A stretch of 64,000 nucleotides of DNA from Prostheceraeus crozeri (lineage: Eukaryota > Platyhelminthes > Polycladida > Euryleptidae). How positions within the stretch are numbered: the stretch's first letter is position 1; each line of letters opens with the position of its first letter. Below the pieces are notes generated by a model. The model saw only the letters and a list, made by a program, of their open reading frames with translations. It did no database searches and was not told the origin of the DNA. The stretch covers positions 1 through 64,000 of the forward strand of contig CAJQUW010006099.1 of assembly GCA_907163375.1 (NCBI GenBank), given 5' to 3'. Below are positions 34,801 to 49,800 of this stretch, piece after piece. The translations under genes were made by a program, and so were the position numbers.

Positions 34801-37800
34801 TATACAGATAGAGTGTCGACTCAAAAAAGTATGTGTACAGTGAAAATTTTTATATCAAAAGATTCAGCTTTTGCGGAGATTACTACGTTCCCGTGGTCCA
34901 AAAAATTATTTGAGCACTTTTAAAAAATGCCAAAATTTGCCAATTTATATACTACCGAGATGACTCTCCTAAATAAGTAGTATGAAACAAGTTGGATATC
35001 AAAAGGAATGAAATTTGCTGAAAAGCATCCTAACTAAGCGGAAATTAAGCTGATTATCAAGGGAATTTCATGAATTGTATTATAATGAAAGTCTTCATGA
35101 AAAAGTCGCGATGCTATTCATGCTTTTTTGGCTGAAATTTCAAGTTTTTAATTCAATTTTCACCGGCATGATTTTGTGATTCACTGAATTCATGTTTCAT
35201 TTCTTGAATCTGAATAGTGATGTGGACCTATATTTACATCGTTCGAAGTTAATTGAAATCATTGTCTTTCATTAAGTGATTTTGCTGTGCCAGTGGCAGC
35301 TGTTGTCTGTGTTTTGATCACGCTTAAGAAAATACTCTTGAGGTTGAACATGAAAGTAATAGGAACCCATCGAATTGCTAATTTAACAAACATTAAATTT
35401 CCAAGGCTGTCGTGAGAATCTATAAAATACCATCATTCCTTCTGCATTACAATCATGATCATTCAGTTCCGTTGTAATTTCTGCAAAACTGTAAAAACAT
35501 GCATATCTCACATTTGGTGACAATTGACACCTGTATCTCCCTTGAGTTCATTTAATAAAATCGAAAGTGTATACACATTGGGGATTTAATAAATGCGTAG
35601 TTACCACTCTACCTAATATAGGCCTACCTACTATATGGTTTACAGTCTACAGTATGGGTGGAGAATAGAATTACCCGTTTTGTCACATACTGAAGATGGT
35701 CAACTGAGATGCTTGAAGATCACTATGTATCGATACATGAGTGTCAGCAGAAAACTTTCGTTTCTCGGCTTCCCACGTGTTGGACATGGAGCAGTCTAGC
35801 CCTCTTTCGGAAATGAGCAACCTGTCACATAATTTGTATTGACTTAGATATGACGCATATGTTCCATTAATGGTTTAATGAACACACTTGCATACCACGA
35901 CACGTGATCTGCACAACAAAAGTATATAATTCACAAATTACTTAAAAATTTTGCCAATGCATTGTCCATTGCAGAAACAATAATGTTGATAGTTTCAAAT
36001 CTCTGATATATGCATTTAAGATCCATAAACCTTCCGATGCATAAGCGAGGTCAATCGAACCCTTCCGAGAGCTACTGAAAATTTCTTCGTAAATTTGCGT
36101 ACGAGCTTCTTTTTGTATTTTTTAAGATTGTCACCCAACATCAGTAAAGCGACAATCACTGAGCTGTAGTTCCGGTAATATTGCAAGTTACACAGAGTCA
36201 AACATCACAAAGTTCCATTTGTTTGTGGATCTTTACAAATGCTCCCAAGTCTGGGAGATTTAAAAGCACAATGATCCAATATTCACTGAATAACTCAAAA
36301 TAAGATTTGTCATTTTTATCATTATTACTGCTAATTTTTTATTGGACATATTTCTCCCTAAGCAGGTAGAAATACGAAGTTTCTGGGAGTAGCTCACTTG
36401 ACTGATTAATGAAAGCGTCATGACAACAAACTTTATTGGTGTAATTAAGCAAACATGACTTTCTGCTTAGAAAAATGATATTCACAGTATTTCTTTCAGG
36501 TGAAACACCGTTTCATTAAATTGATTCTTCTTAAAAGATCTAGCAACGTTGACTTAGATCGACGCACTACTGTTGTATCTGACATTTATTTGTATTTATA
36601 ATGCAGCACACAATAACCGGATCTGCGATAAAACTTTACTTTGCTTGAATGAGCAGAAGAAATACCTTCACAAATCTCGCTCTTCTTCGCGTCATATCGG
36701 TACTAAGTTACATGTACTTTCACATTATTATAAGAAAATCATTATTTCAGTTCCTCGACATTTGCTTTTGACAACATCAACAGTGATCAAACTTGGAAAA
36801 ATCAGTAGTCGATGAGAAGAGAAGAAAAATGCAATAGTCGTGCATAGAATGTTCGGATACTTGGAAATTGATTCTGTTAGAAGAAGAAAATGACGAACCG
36901 CAACTTAAATGCCACGAAGTTAGGGAGAGGTGGACTTCGCGGCTGCATCCAATCAGGCACTATGGGCCAACGAAGAGTGCATCTCAAAATCCATGACAAC
37001 ACTTAATAGACGCTTCTAGAGGAACACTGAGGCCGCAAAATTAAATGTGTATCATACTTTTTACCTGGTTTCCGACAACATTTTTACTGTATGTCGATGT
37101 AAACAACCTCATATTGAGACCAGAAAGACACATGAAAGCATAGATGAATTTTCTTGAGAGAAATGAAGAAGCGAGTGATTTAACTTCGAAAGTTTTTGCA
37201 AGCAGAAAAGGTAATCCCATTCTCTCTCCCGACATTTTCCAATTTTTCCAAATTTATCAAATTTTGTTAGACTTAGTCACATTGGACTTAGAAGAGACTT
37301 GATCTGTCACTGACTGATAGTACAGCACCACTGAGAGGTTTTACCTGAACCTTGAGATGAAGGATGGGTCCCTTGAATACTCACACAGAATATAAGGTAC
37401 AGCTATGATCATGAGCCTCGGGGGGATTATTGTCTACACAGTGGACGGCAAAACAAGTGCTGCAAATTTTCTTCAATACCAGAGGAATTTTACACACACT
37501 AAACGCTTTTTGCGATGGTAGTGAGACTGTACTAAGGAGCACGAGAAGATTGCTGACGATGCAACACTCGCGGGTGTCAGCAACAAAAATGGGGGAGGGA
37601 AAGAATAGAAGCACCGCAGAAAATACTTTTTCTATTCAGAAAAATTGTGCGCATTGCGGCATCTGAAGAAAAGAAACAGTAAAAAGAAACGGTGCTCACA
37701 TTGTCGATCTAAGGATGATGGAGAATATGTCAAACTCGAGGAAAATTCAGAAAGAAGTATTTTTACAATTACCTTTAAATAATTGCATTACAACAACAAT

Positions 37801-40800
37801 AAACAGAAGGGTCTAACAACACAGGAAAGCATTTTACCTTAATTTCGACGTGAAGGAGGAACTATTTTCAAGGATTTAGTTATTGAAGGGTAGCAACCGT
37901 CAAGAGACACCCTTGAATACATAAATCTTCAAAAATCTCCCCGTTCTCGCTGAAAATAAGATAAAATGCTTTCCTGTATTTTTAGGCGCCTTTCAGCTGC
38001 TGTTGTAATGCATTTAACTTATGGATAATTGTCAAATACATCTTTCTGAATTGTCCTTTGCTTCTCTCATCCCTTTTTAAAAGTCAAATTAGCAATTCAT
38101 TCTATAGGTTTTACAACCCATGTATCCACGCAAGAAAATCATCACTCAATATGACACGATCGATTGTCAATATCGGTCAAGCAGATACCCGACTAGCTCA
38201 ATCAGTTGCCTAGTTAGCGCAGTCAATTGTCCATGAATATGAAAGCCACACCTGACTGCCCTAACTGGACAACTGATTTAGCTAGTCATTGACAATCGAT
38301 CGTGTCATATTGCTGACTGATGATGTTCTTGCGTGGATAGATAGGTGGTGAAACCTGTAAAACCTGCCATGGCCGACGATAACCACCAATTTAACCGTAT
38401 TTGCACTGTAGTTAAGCTGTTCCATGAGATCACTCAATTTTCAGTACCAAATCTATTAATTAAAGTCGATTGCTGGTACATGGAGACCTACAAGAATGTT
38501 TTCCTTTTAAACACATCCCTGTCATAGGGTCAGAAAGAACTTGATTATGGAAGAACGTTATAAAATAGTCTATGCATCAGAGGGTTAATAGACTCTTCAA
38601 CATTTCTTTGAGATTTCAGTTTTACTTTTAATCAAAATTTTAATCAATCAAAAAATTCATATTTTGTGTATACAAATTCATTATGTTATCATGCTACAAA
38701 TATTTAACGTCGAAAAGTTTGAAAATTGATGTAGGTGTGCAAATAACGTTCCATCTGTTTGTGCTATCAGGAAAGTTTGCATTCAAAAATCTAAACAAGT
38801 ATTTCAAAAACTGAGCAATATCACTTGTCTTGCTTATTTGCTTCATCGGAATATTTTCTTGCATTTTCATTCGAAGGAATAAATATTTGATCACTTGGTT
38901 TATTGACGAGCAAATCCAAGTTGGTGAGGAAAAACGGAATTCAAATACGGTCTGTGTATCTTGTATTTCATAATAAATTAATTTGTTCACCCAGTTGTGA
39001 TTCAGGTTTCAGCAAACAAAGTAGAAACAAACAATGGGTCAACATCCAATTAATTTTCTTCAGCTCTGTGAGGCTTCAAATGAAGAACCCTGACTATATA
39101 ATTCACTCTTCTTGTATTTTGTTCATTTCCTTTCAAGAAAATGGATATTCCTATTATAATGTCATTTTTCTTTACTGAAATTGTTATGTGTCACTCCTGC
39201 AAAGATTTGATGAGGCCAGTCAAATTCAGTCCGTCTAATACATCATACATCTCTCATTGTATTCGATTGGCGACGATTCATCATCCTTCGTTTTTTGTGA
39301 CGTTCACCAATGGCTCGTGTGTCTTGTATGACATCTGCAACCCTGGGCAAACTAACGATACATCCTTATTCGTATTCAAACTTTTGGATCCTCAAATCAA
39401 GCTGCCGCTCCTTATTACGTCTGCACAAAGAGGAGAAGATCCTTATAAGCATCTTTATCAAAAACGGATGAATTTTAATTTAACACAAATACTGATGAGC
39501 GACCTGCGATCATCAAACTACTTCTATAAAAGTCCACTAGCAAATTATTTAACATTGATGGAGCGAATAACGCTTGAACTACAGGACGGAAGAATCTTGT
39601 TAAGCAGTATGACGTTTAATGTACTTCCAAATGGTGAATGGTTTAAATTTGAAGCAGTTTCGAAAGCTTTTCCATGGAAAATGCAGATGTTATCAAAAAA
39701 CACAACAAACTTCAAGATTAAGTTTCATCAGCTTCGATTCTTAATTGGATCGGAATTGATTCCTTCTGTTCCTCAAGGTTTTCAGACAATACAAGTAATT
39801 GGCAAAGTTACTTTCACTGATCGATTAGTAGATTATTATGTGAATGATAAACATGACGTATTCTCGTTGACAATATCACGTAAGGCGACTGAATTCCGGC
39901 TGTTTGGAAAACTAAAGAAGAACTTGAGGGTATACGCTCGAGACATTGGTTAAGCCATATATCGATCGCACCTGAGACAGTACAGGGACAAATCAAGTTG
40001 TCGAAACTGACTGATTGAATACTCCATGGGTGCGCAATCTTTTATTCGACGAAGGCTGCAGCCAAGGATCACGCTCTCATCGTGAAGACTACACTTAAGT
40101 AGAAATTTAATATCCGATGCAATTCAATGTCAATATGATAAGCTGCCCCTATTGTGCAAGTATATTAGAAATTGAAGCAATGAATGTTCCCAAAACATCT
40201 ACCAACGACCGCTTTCGTCACAAAATTCATCGGGATTTATTAGGAAAATCCATTGGATCATCAAAAGGGGTGCACGTGAACCCCAGTGGTGCACAATGTT
40301 GAAAAGAATGATTATCTGGAAATTTATGTCTATGTTGGATGTTGTATTTATACTTTGATAGGAAAGAGGAAATTGATCCTGTAAACTGCAGTGTGTTTCA
40401 AATTAAGCTCATCACAATAAATTAGCATTCCTTTTACACTCTAAATTGTGAACAGTAAATATCTGTTAAAAAAGTTAGCAGCTAAAATTAGCTACGCCGT
40501 TTTTTTTAAGTCTGAACAAAACAAATACGTTGAAACAGACGTTGCTTTATCTGATATTGACGGATTTTGACTGTCACGTGATCAATCATCAAAATGTGAC
40601 GTCACAATTTTCAATAGATGATTACGGATATTTTCTGTGAAATTTTTCTGTTAGTTCAGTGGTTGTTCCAAATGTTTTTAGCGGCTTACAGCTAGCAGTG
40701 AATGGTGTAGGAGTACCCTTCGGTCTTTAACGTTGTTATGCTGAAAACAGACGTGTAATTTTTATATCCCAGGTATTTCTGAGAGACAGGTTACTTGATC

Positions 40801-43800
40801 CGGTTGACGTGTAGTTCTTGTAGCAGTTAAGAAGTGTGCTGCGACATCATTCACTTCAAAGCTTCAAACTTGCTTCCTCGACTATATGTGCAATTTACAG
40901 TGCATTCACATCATCAACAACTACATTTCAATTAGCAGAACATTGTTGCGTCATTTATTTTGCGTCATATCTCAAATCGTTGTCTCGGCATTTTTTTCAT
41001 TTTTCGGATTCAAATGAATCATGTCTTTGTATGCTTCTTTTACAAAATAATTATTATGCAAGCATCAACACACATGTAGTGGTCTGGTGATAAACACGAA
41101 AGAGGAGAGGGCATCACTGCCTTCATAGTTTTTCATCTTTGTCAATAAAGTTTAATACTCCTCATTGTCGAACATCATTCTTTGGTCTTCAAGATTATTT
41201 GAAGATGTATTTGCTTCATATAATAAATTCTGCTATTAAGAATTCCGTCTTATTTCACAGTACAATATACGAAGTATCGTAGCTTTCTTTATGGTGACAT
41301 TTCAATGGAGAGTTGTAACTTAGGGTCCTTCGCATTGCTTCCGACGCCTAATGATGCATCGCAATTACACGGATGAATTGGGATGGGCGCTATTGACACT
41401 TTCTTCCTAAAGTCGCGCACAAAAGGCTTGATAGCATGGATTTGTAGATCTTGAAGCGCTGAGTACAAAAAATCAAATTATTGAGTATTACAGCCAGTCG
41501 CTTTCGGTTATGGGTAAGGTTAAAGGATTCCTAGTGGAATCCAATGTTAAAATTCAAGAAATATCTATGGATTATGAAACACTTGGCAATTTTCGTACAT
41601 TTTCTTTTGCAGAAAAGATACTTTTTATCAGAATGCCATGATATTTGAAACATGATTGAATTCAGAACATCTACTTCGATATAAAAGTTAAAGTGAGTCA
41701 CATGATTCAGTATTTGATGTTTTAGAGTCTCTACGAAATGAGTAAAATCGCCAAAATTAAGTCAAAACATGACATTTACTCATTTTGTAGAGGCTCTCAA
41801 ATACTGAATCATGTGACTCACTTTAACTTTTATATCTAAGTTGATGTTCTGAACTCAATCATGTTTCAAATATCATGGCATTCTGATAAAAAGTATCTTT
41901 TCTGCAAAAGAAAATGTACGAAAATTGCCAAGTGTTTCACAATCCATAGATATTTCTTGAATTTTAACATTGGATTCCAATAGGAATCCTTTAACCTTAC
42001 CCATAACCGAAAGCGACTGGCTGTAATACTCAATAATTTGATTTTTTGTACTCAGCGCTTCAAGATCTACAAATCCATGCTATCAAGCCTTTTGTGTGCG
42101 ACTTTAGGAAGAAAGTGTCACTAGCTCCCGGATTATATAGTATTGTCTGCGTGTTGGGATCTGACTAGACGGAAGCAAGGAAATCGATCTCCGTGATTGT
42201 AAAAAAGACATTGAATCGCGTCAGCAGAATGCACCTGCTTCCAATTCATCCCAACACTTGTGCCACAACAATGCCACTTCTGATAAATTTGCAGCCGAAT
42301 TCGAAGTCTACGCATGAGAAGTCATACGTGACAAATCATTCGAGTAAAGTGAGTGACAGAGATCTAGCAGCAACAGAGAATGGATCTCTCATAAAATTGG
42401 TCAGTTTTGAGATACGTCTTCATCGCGTCCTAGAGAGAGTTATAAGAGTAAAAAAAGTCCGCAAAACGAAGAACAAAAATTGGAGAAGCTTAAGAATCAA
42501 ATGGGAAACTAGACGAGACTGAAGTGGTGCAAGTTACGCTGCTGAGATTGCAGTCTCTAACGCGTGTCAGCAGTACTGCCAATTTGATCGTGCCACAGCT
42601 ATCGTAGATAATCGTAGAGAATATCACGGGTTTGGGATGACCATCCACATGGCAGAATTTCGATCGATACCATTTCAAATTCACTCAAAGGAGACGATTC
42701 AGAAAGACAAATATATTTCATCTTAACAACTTACGCTTTGTCGTCGTAGTCGTTGTAGTTGTGGTGGTCCTGGGAACGATTGCAGGAAATCCTGAAAAGA
42801 AAGGACGAACTCTACAAGTGAAATCAACGATCGACATGAGTACAATTGATAGAATTATGTCATTCTCCACCACAGCACTATCACCCACGCATTTGTTTGA
42901 TTGTTTTTCAACCGGTTGAATGTGCATCGTCTTTCGCCGGGAACCCAAAGGATAGCTGCATTTCGACAACTAGCTGCTTCGGCATCCAAGCGGCACATTC
43001 ATACGGTGTCGCCTATAATTGAAGTGGTAAAGTTCCACAAGCTTCGTATTACCCTTGCGAACCTCACCTGGTGTGTCGAGCGGCATTACTTGAGTCATCA
43101 ACTCATTCTCTCCAATCTACCCTTCTCCTACCGCATATCCATATTTTACGTGAAATTGAAAACAACGAATTCTCACATTTTCACTTTGCCAACGAAGCTT
43201 TTAATCGATTTCATTTGGTTTTCATAAAGAATCCTCAATTAATTTCAGATGCAGCTCGGTGGAGTTAGATGATGATATCCAATATAATCATTCCATAAAA
43301 AATGACTTCAATGATTTTGAATTATGACTCTTTCAGAAATTTCAAAAGGGCAGAACTGCAACTGTTGCAGCACCTGCAACAGTCGTGCCACCGTTCCTGG
43401 TCGTGGTGAAATTCCCGCAGTAGAGATCCGCCGCATCAAGTAGAGACAGTACAGACAGGATTTCAAGGCAAATGCCTTTACCGGCACGCGGTAGAATTTA
43501 AACGTAGTGCCCAAAATACAGCTTTTTAGTCCTCTAGCTGACTGAAGACTTAGTTGCTGTCGAAAAGTGAATGTTGGCGTTTGCTTATGCCTATATTATA
43601 TGCATCATGCTAGGGATCATGCGCACAGTACACACTGGCAGTTACCTGGGCAATCTCCGCAGCTCCTGGGGCAGAGAGCCTTCACAGATCGTCGCACACA
43701 CAGGGCATCGAGAGCATATTGAATGCAATTGAAGTCTTTGTCCGCACAAGGAGCTGCAATGCAAAAATATCGATGTCTACATGAAATGCGAGGCTGCAGA

Positions 43801-46800
43801 AAGGCTACACGTCTTGCATGTACATTCGGTTGCAGCTTCTAATCATTTACTATCAGTAACATCAAAAATTCGCTCCTATGCTGATGAGTGAGGCACAGTA
43901 TGCTCTTAATCAGTTTCAGATTTAAAGTTGATCTTCATTTATTGTGAAATGTATTTGTTTACATAAACTTCGTTTATACTTGGAAGCACATGTCCAAATT
44001 TTTAAAAGCTTATGGTTTGACCAAACTAAACTTTGAACCAAGGTCTCCCGGACTCTACCACAAAACCACTGAGCTAACAAAAAAAGTGAAAAATTCTTTC
44101 CTGAATCTTACTCAAAAATTCTTCCCATCCTAAGAAATTATAATAATATAGTCTATAAGAATGCGAGCAGTGGAGAAGAATGAAATGATGAAAATTGTGG
44201 ATGTTCGGAAACAGAGATGTAAGCAGAGAGAAAAGCCAAAGGACTTGTTGAAAATACTCGATGTGTATAGAATAAACGCTCAGGTTACCTTAGCCCGACA
44301 GGTGATGATGTTAGCGTCAGCAGTCAGACAGAACATAACATGTAGGCCTACATGTAGGTGCAAGAGAAAGGACGTTTGTGGAAGAATTACCTCAAAGGAC
44401 TCGCCACAATGCCCCAGCTAAGCTGATGCAGTTACAAACTAAAAGAAGTCACGTAGAACATGTGTTCTAGAAAGATATTTGTTGATAGGTTGACCTAAAA
44501 ATTCGCCCAGTTTGGGGAGGGGGGATATTTGGTCCGCCATCAAGATCTCCTAAAATGAACAGCGGAATCTATTAACATCAAATAACAATACATTTCGGGA
44601 ACGAGAAAACAGATGAGGGAATCCGCTCTTTCAGAGTAAAGGCTTTTAAATTTGGATTTTTTATTTTTTAAGAAAATTTTGCTTTTCAGGTAATTTTGTG
44701 CAACAAAGCATTCTTTCACAACTTTCGCAAACATTTTACTGATTTATTTCTTAAAAATTTATGAGTACTTAGATTTCCCATATAGATATTTTCCATTTTA
44801 AATCAAATTGCTGTAGCCAAAGCCACCAAATAGTATTAAACATGTGTAAATGTTGCTATTTTTGCAATTCTGTTTTGAATAAAGACCATTTATTTGACTA
44901 TCTAAGGGTCTATACAAACTTAAATATATTTAACTCAAGCATAGTTTGACAGTATGTCAGAAATGTGCACAAATTAGGCTTTGTAAATGTCATTCTGGAA
45001 TGCGAAGCATTTCAAAAAATGAACTGATTTTTGAGCAGGGGAGGTGATGAGCAAAGAAATTGCCACAGGGCCACATACACTGTACATTTGATTTGTGTGA
45101 TCGCTTGCGCATTCTGGGTATTACCTACAAGATGGACTTATCTTGGGATGCCCATATTGATGATATCTGCAAAAAAGCGTCTCAAAGAATCTATATATTA
45201 CGCACACTGAAAAATTCAATCAATAAAGAAGCTCTTATGATGCTATGTAACGCATTTGTTCTATGTACTTTGGAGTTTTGCAGCCCTCCTTTCGTGTGTA
45301 TGTGTCAAAAGGAGTCTAATAAAATTGGAAGACTACTTCGTCGCTGCCATCGCATTGTTTGCGGAAGTGATTGTGGCTGCGATAGTTTTACTCCTGTATC
45401 CATACGAAGAGATCATCAGGCAATGAAGTTTTTCAGTTCCATGCAGCAACCCGACCACATTCTGAATTTCTTGGTTCCACCACGCATGGTAAACTCCGGA
45501 AAACTCCTCATGCCCCGAGCTAAAATAGTCCGGCAGCCACAACGAGTTTCTGCAGGAAACGAGGCCGACAATGAGACTTTCACAGAATGATGTACACCCT
45601 ATGCTTAATACGAATCTACGCGTCTGCCGAGTTCTAGTGAGTTCCTCTTCTTGTCTGACAGGATCAAAGAAAAACACATGTAAATCCAATGGGACGCAAT
45701 TGCAGTTTTTGGTTAAAATGAAATTTTCTATGTTTTCGCTTATCAGCTGGAGAACATTAAGTCTAGAGTCATAGTTTTTGACATGGAATGTCTTCAGGTC
45801 ATTTCCTATGATGTGCATGTGACAACATCATGCATCTGAGCGGCAATGTATGGTAGAATGTGGTTGAATGTGGATAAAGTTGCTCAAAATGTTTGTGTTT
45901 GCTGACATTATGAGGCTCGCCAAATCTATATGTCTCTAGCTTTATAGACAAGGGTGCATGAGCATGGAATGAAATGACCTGAAGACATTCCATGTCAAAA
46001 ATTATGACTCTGGGCTTAGTACTTTTCGATAAATCAGAGAAAACATTCATGCAGTTTTCAGAAAATTTCATTTTAGTCAAAAAACTGCAATCTGCTTCCT
46101 ATTGGATTTACATGTGTTTTTCTTTGATCCTGTCTGACATGAGTAGGAACTCACTAGAACTCGGCAGATGTACCGATTCGTAGTAGGCATAGGGTGTACA
46201 TCATTCTGTGAAAGTCTCATTTTCGTCCTCGTTCCTTGCAGAAACTCGTTCTGGCTGCCGGACTAAAAACTGTCCGTCGACTCAACTCTTTTGTTCCTGA
46301 CTGTACACGTTTGTTTAATAGTCTTTGACTTTGACTTTAATATTTCATATTGCATTCATTTTTCATTCGACGCTTCCTATTACCTACTATACATGCAAAA
46401 GGCAACGCAGCTGCGAAAATCAGGTTTGAATCATTCATTGGAATAACTTAGTGAAAATGACTTACGTTTAGTTGTAGTTGTGGTTGTAGTAGTCGTCGTT
46501 CTTGGTACAATGGCTGGAATGCCTGCAAATGAGAAAAAGAGGTTACTAGCGATGTGTAAAATACAATTGCAGCGATTTCTTACCTGGACATCCTCCACAG
46601 CTTTTCCTACATTGCGCTTTGATGGCTGCTTGCACACAGTAACCATCTAGGGCATACTGAATGCATCCAGAGAATGAGTCATCACAGGGAGCTGAAAATG
46701 GACAGAAAAATGAGTTTATACTCTCAGAAAAAATCGAGATAGAATGGCACTTCGAACTAGAAACTGGCTTTGACAGAAGCTATGCATCGATTTTTGCCTA

Positions 46801-49800
46801 TGATTCTTAGTACTGTATATGCCGGTGTTGACTTGTATTGTCGCAATTTGATGTGGAATTTTCCGCATGGACCTTTTCGCATGACTCACAAATTAATGAA
46901 TCTTTCTGAATGACTCTCAAGTGCATAGATCTTTCCGCATGATTTCACAAACGCATCGAACTTTCCGCATGACTCATAAATTGATGGACTTTTCCTCATG
47001 AGTCACAAATTGATGGATGGACCTTTCCGCATGACTCACAAATGTATGAACGTATCCGCATGACTCACAAATTAATGGACCTTTCCGCATAACTTGCAAA
47101 TGCAGGATGGACTTTTCTGCATGACTGACAAATGTGTGGACCATCTCTAATCCGTTATACAGTAGCAGACTTGCCTTAGGTTCATCCTAAATCATAATGA
47201 GAAGTTTAGGGCCGTTTGACTGCAGATACATAAACAAAAATAGTTTTTTCGATATAACGGCTTTGACCATGTTGGAAAAACATGAGCGTATCTAAGTTTG
47301 ATCATCGAAGCCACAGCATCTCCTCGATTAATTTTCAGACTGGAATCTTCAAATGAAAGAATGAGTGATTAAGCACTAATCGAAACTATTTCTTCTATCG
47401 AGAATGACTTGCTTGCCAGGATGTGGTACATACTTTGAAATCAGTGCAATATTGGACAAGTCCGACAGCCATATTCTCCGAACTCCATTTATGGAATATG
47501 CATCAAAAAAACATGTGAGCGAAAGTCATCATCAGAAATAGTTAATAGATGAAGTCAATTGGAATTCTTTTAATTTAAATGCCCAAATCCCAACACATTT
47601 CTAATCCCATTTGGGATCCCAATCACAACTGTAAGTGTAAACAATAGACATTTCTCAATCTACAGATCAAGTTATCTTGAGTATGTGTCATGCAAAATGT
47701 GTGAGTCTGGCAGAATGCGAACCTACGATCCCTAACTACACTGCATGCCGTACACCGTTAAAAACAACTAAAATAGCCCTTAAACTTAACAGAAATGCTT
47801 CACAGAAAATGTTCGTAAAAATCTGTTAAAAATGATGACGTCGTCACAATTTGATGACATGAACATTAAAATCTGTTATCAGATAAACAGCGTCTGTTTT
47901 TACCGACTTTTCAGTTCAGACTGTAAAAGCAGTGAAACTAATGTTAAATGTTAATTTGAACGGACACTTATGGTTTACAATTTACAGTGAGCTGTGTAGA
48001 CGTGTTGCTTTGACCAAACGAGTTACACATTTAGAATTGCGTTATACGGATAAAGAGCTTACGCGTGTGACTAATGTCAATTGGCAGTTTATGCAACTCA
48101 CGCTGTGTTGTTGTCGTTGTTGTTGGAGCAGTGATTCTCGGGATTCCTGAAAGTGTAAATATTCTTTACTATAAAACATTTACAACATTTTGCTGAACAG
48201 CTTGAATTTACCTGGACAACCGCCACAGCTTCGTTTACACTTTTGCCGGATAGTAAGATCGTTGCAGTAACCCCAGATGGCATAATTCCGACACTCGGAC
48301 ATACTACCAAGATCAATGCATGGTGCTGAAATGGAGATGATCAAACATTTCGCAGCACTAATTTGAAAACCCGTGGCTGGAATAGAATTTTGGTACTTCT
48401 GTTCTTTTCCCCACCCTCACATTTTCCAATGTTTCCAAACTCATCGAGTTTCGTCAAACTTAGTCAGATTGGATTTAGAATAGACTTGATCTGTCACTGA
48501 GTGATAGCACACACCACTGAGAAGTCTTACTTGACCCCTGCGATCAGGGATTGGTCCCTTGGATACTCAGTTAGAATTCAAGATACAGCTGTGCTGTGAT
48601 CATGAGCTTCGTGGAATTGTTGTCTACATTGCAACTACAGTGAATGGCAAAGCAAGTGCTGTGAATATTCTACAAACCAGAGGAATTTTACACACTAAAT
48701 GCTTTTGCGACGGCATTGAGACTGCACTTAGGAGCAAGAGAAGATCGTTTACAATGCAGCAGTCGAGGTTGTCAACAACGAAAATGTGGGGGGGGGAAAT
48801 AGAAGTTCTTACTAAAATTAGAATAGATTTCGTACTAAAAGCTAGGTAATAGTCTTAAACAGACTTGACAGGAGATGCAACCTAGGGAATTCAGCAGATG
48901 AATTTTGTCAATCGGTCATTCGAAATATCGCAACCTTCACTCCATTTCTCTTCACTAAATTCCCCCTATCTTCACTAAATGGATTTTATAATTTTGTTGT
49001 TCAAGATTATTGAATCTTGTGCAGTTTTCAATGTTTCATTTATACGCATCGACTTTATAAGTATTTATAGAGAACGACTTCACAAGAACCTCATTATACG
49101 GTAGAAGGACGTGCATGATAGCTTGTGGATATCATCAAATTACTTCTCATGACTCACGTGGGGTAGTTGTAGGAGGTGGAGTTACTCCAGGAATGCCTGA
49201 AACAGAGAAATCGATAGATATGGCTTTGTTTAATTCAACGGAAATAGAGATCAGACGGTCACTATCACAGGTCCTGAGTCCCTAGATAGTGACCACTCCA
49301 ATTGTCTTTCAACCACATCATATGGCACCTCATTGATCTGTCATCGGCCCCTGCATCACACATTTCAGAGATCATGGACAGCTGCAGCAAAACTCATCCA
49401 CAAGTCTTGGGCCCCAAATTTCCCTCATTGATCTGTCGTGGGATACCAGATCCACCTCATTCACAGATCATGTGTCACTGCAATAGGCCTATCATCTCTC
49501 GTGATCCCCTTTCACAACTCGTGGGCCCCTACATCACCTGTTTCACAGATCAGTGGTACCTGCAAACACCTTTTACAGGTAACAATACCACGCAGCACCT
49601 GATTCATAGGTCGTGGGTCCCCTGCAGCACCTGATTCATAGGTAATAGGCTTCTACAGCAGAACATTCATACATGTAGGTCCTGGGCCCCAACAGCATCC
49701 CTTTCACACGTCCTGGGCGCCTGCAGCATCGTTTCACAGGTCCTGGACCCCTGCAGCACCGCTTTCACAGTTCCCTAACTCACCACATCCACCAGTTCTA

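Noticed and set aside
44020-44085. Functional tRNA gene
   Set aside because: Promoter boxes only; the cloverleaf stems do not pair. The same holds for 63585-63655.
45333-46183. Open frames within the foldback element (also at 29022-30133)
   Set aside because: They mirror each other through the inverted arms and have no transposase likeness.
49302-49634. 110-codon plus-strand frame repeated at 53144 and 56984
   Set aside because: It reads across an intron minisatellite and is identical only because the 3.84-kb unit was duplicated.
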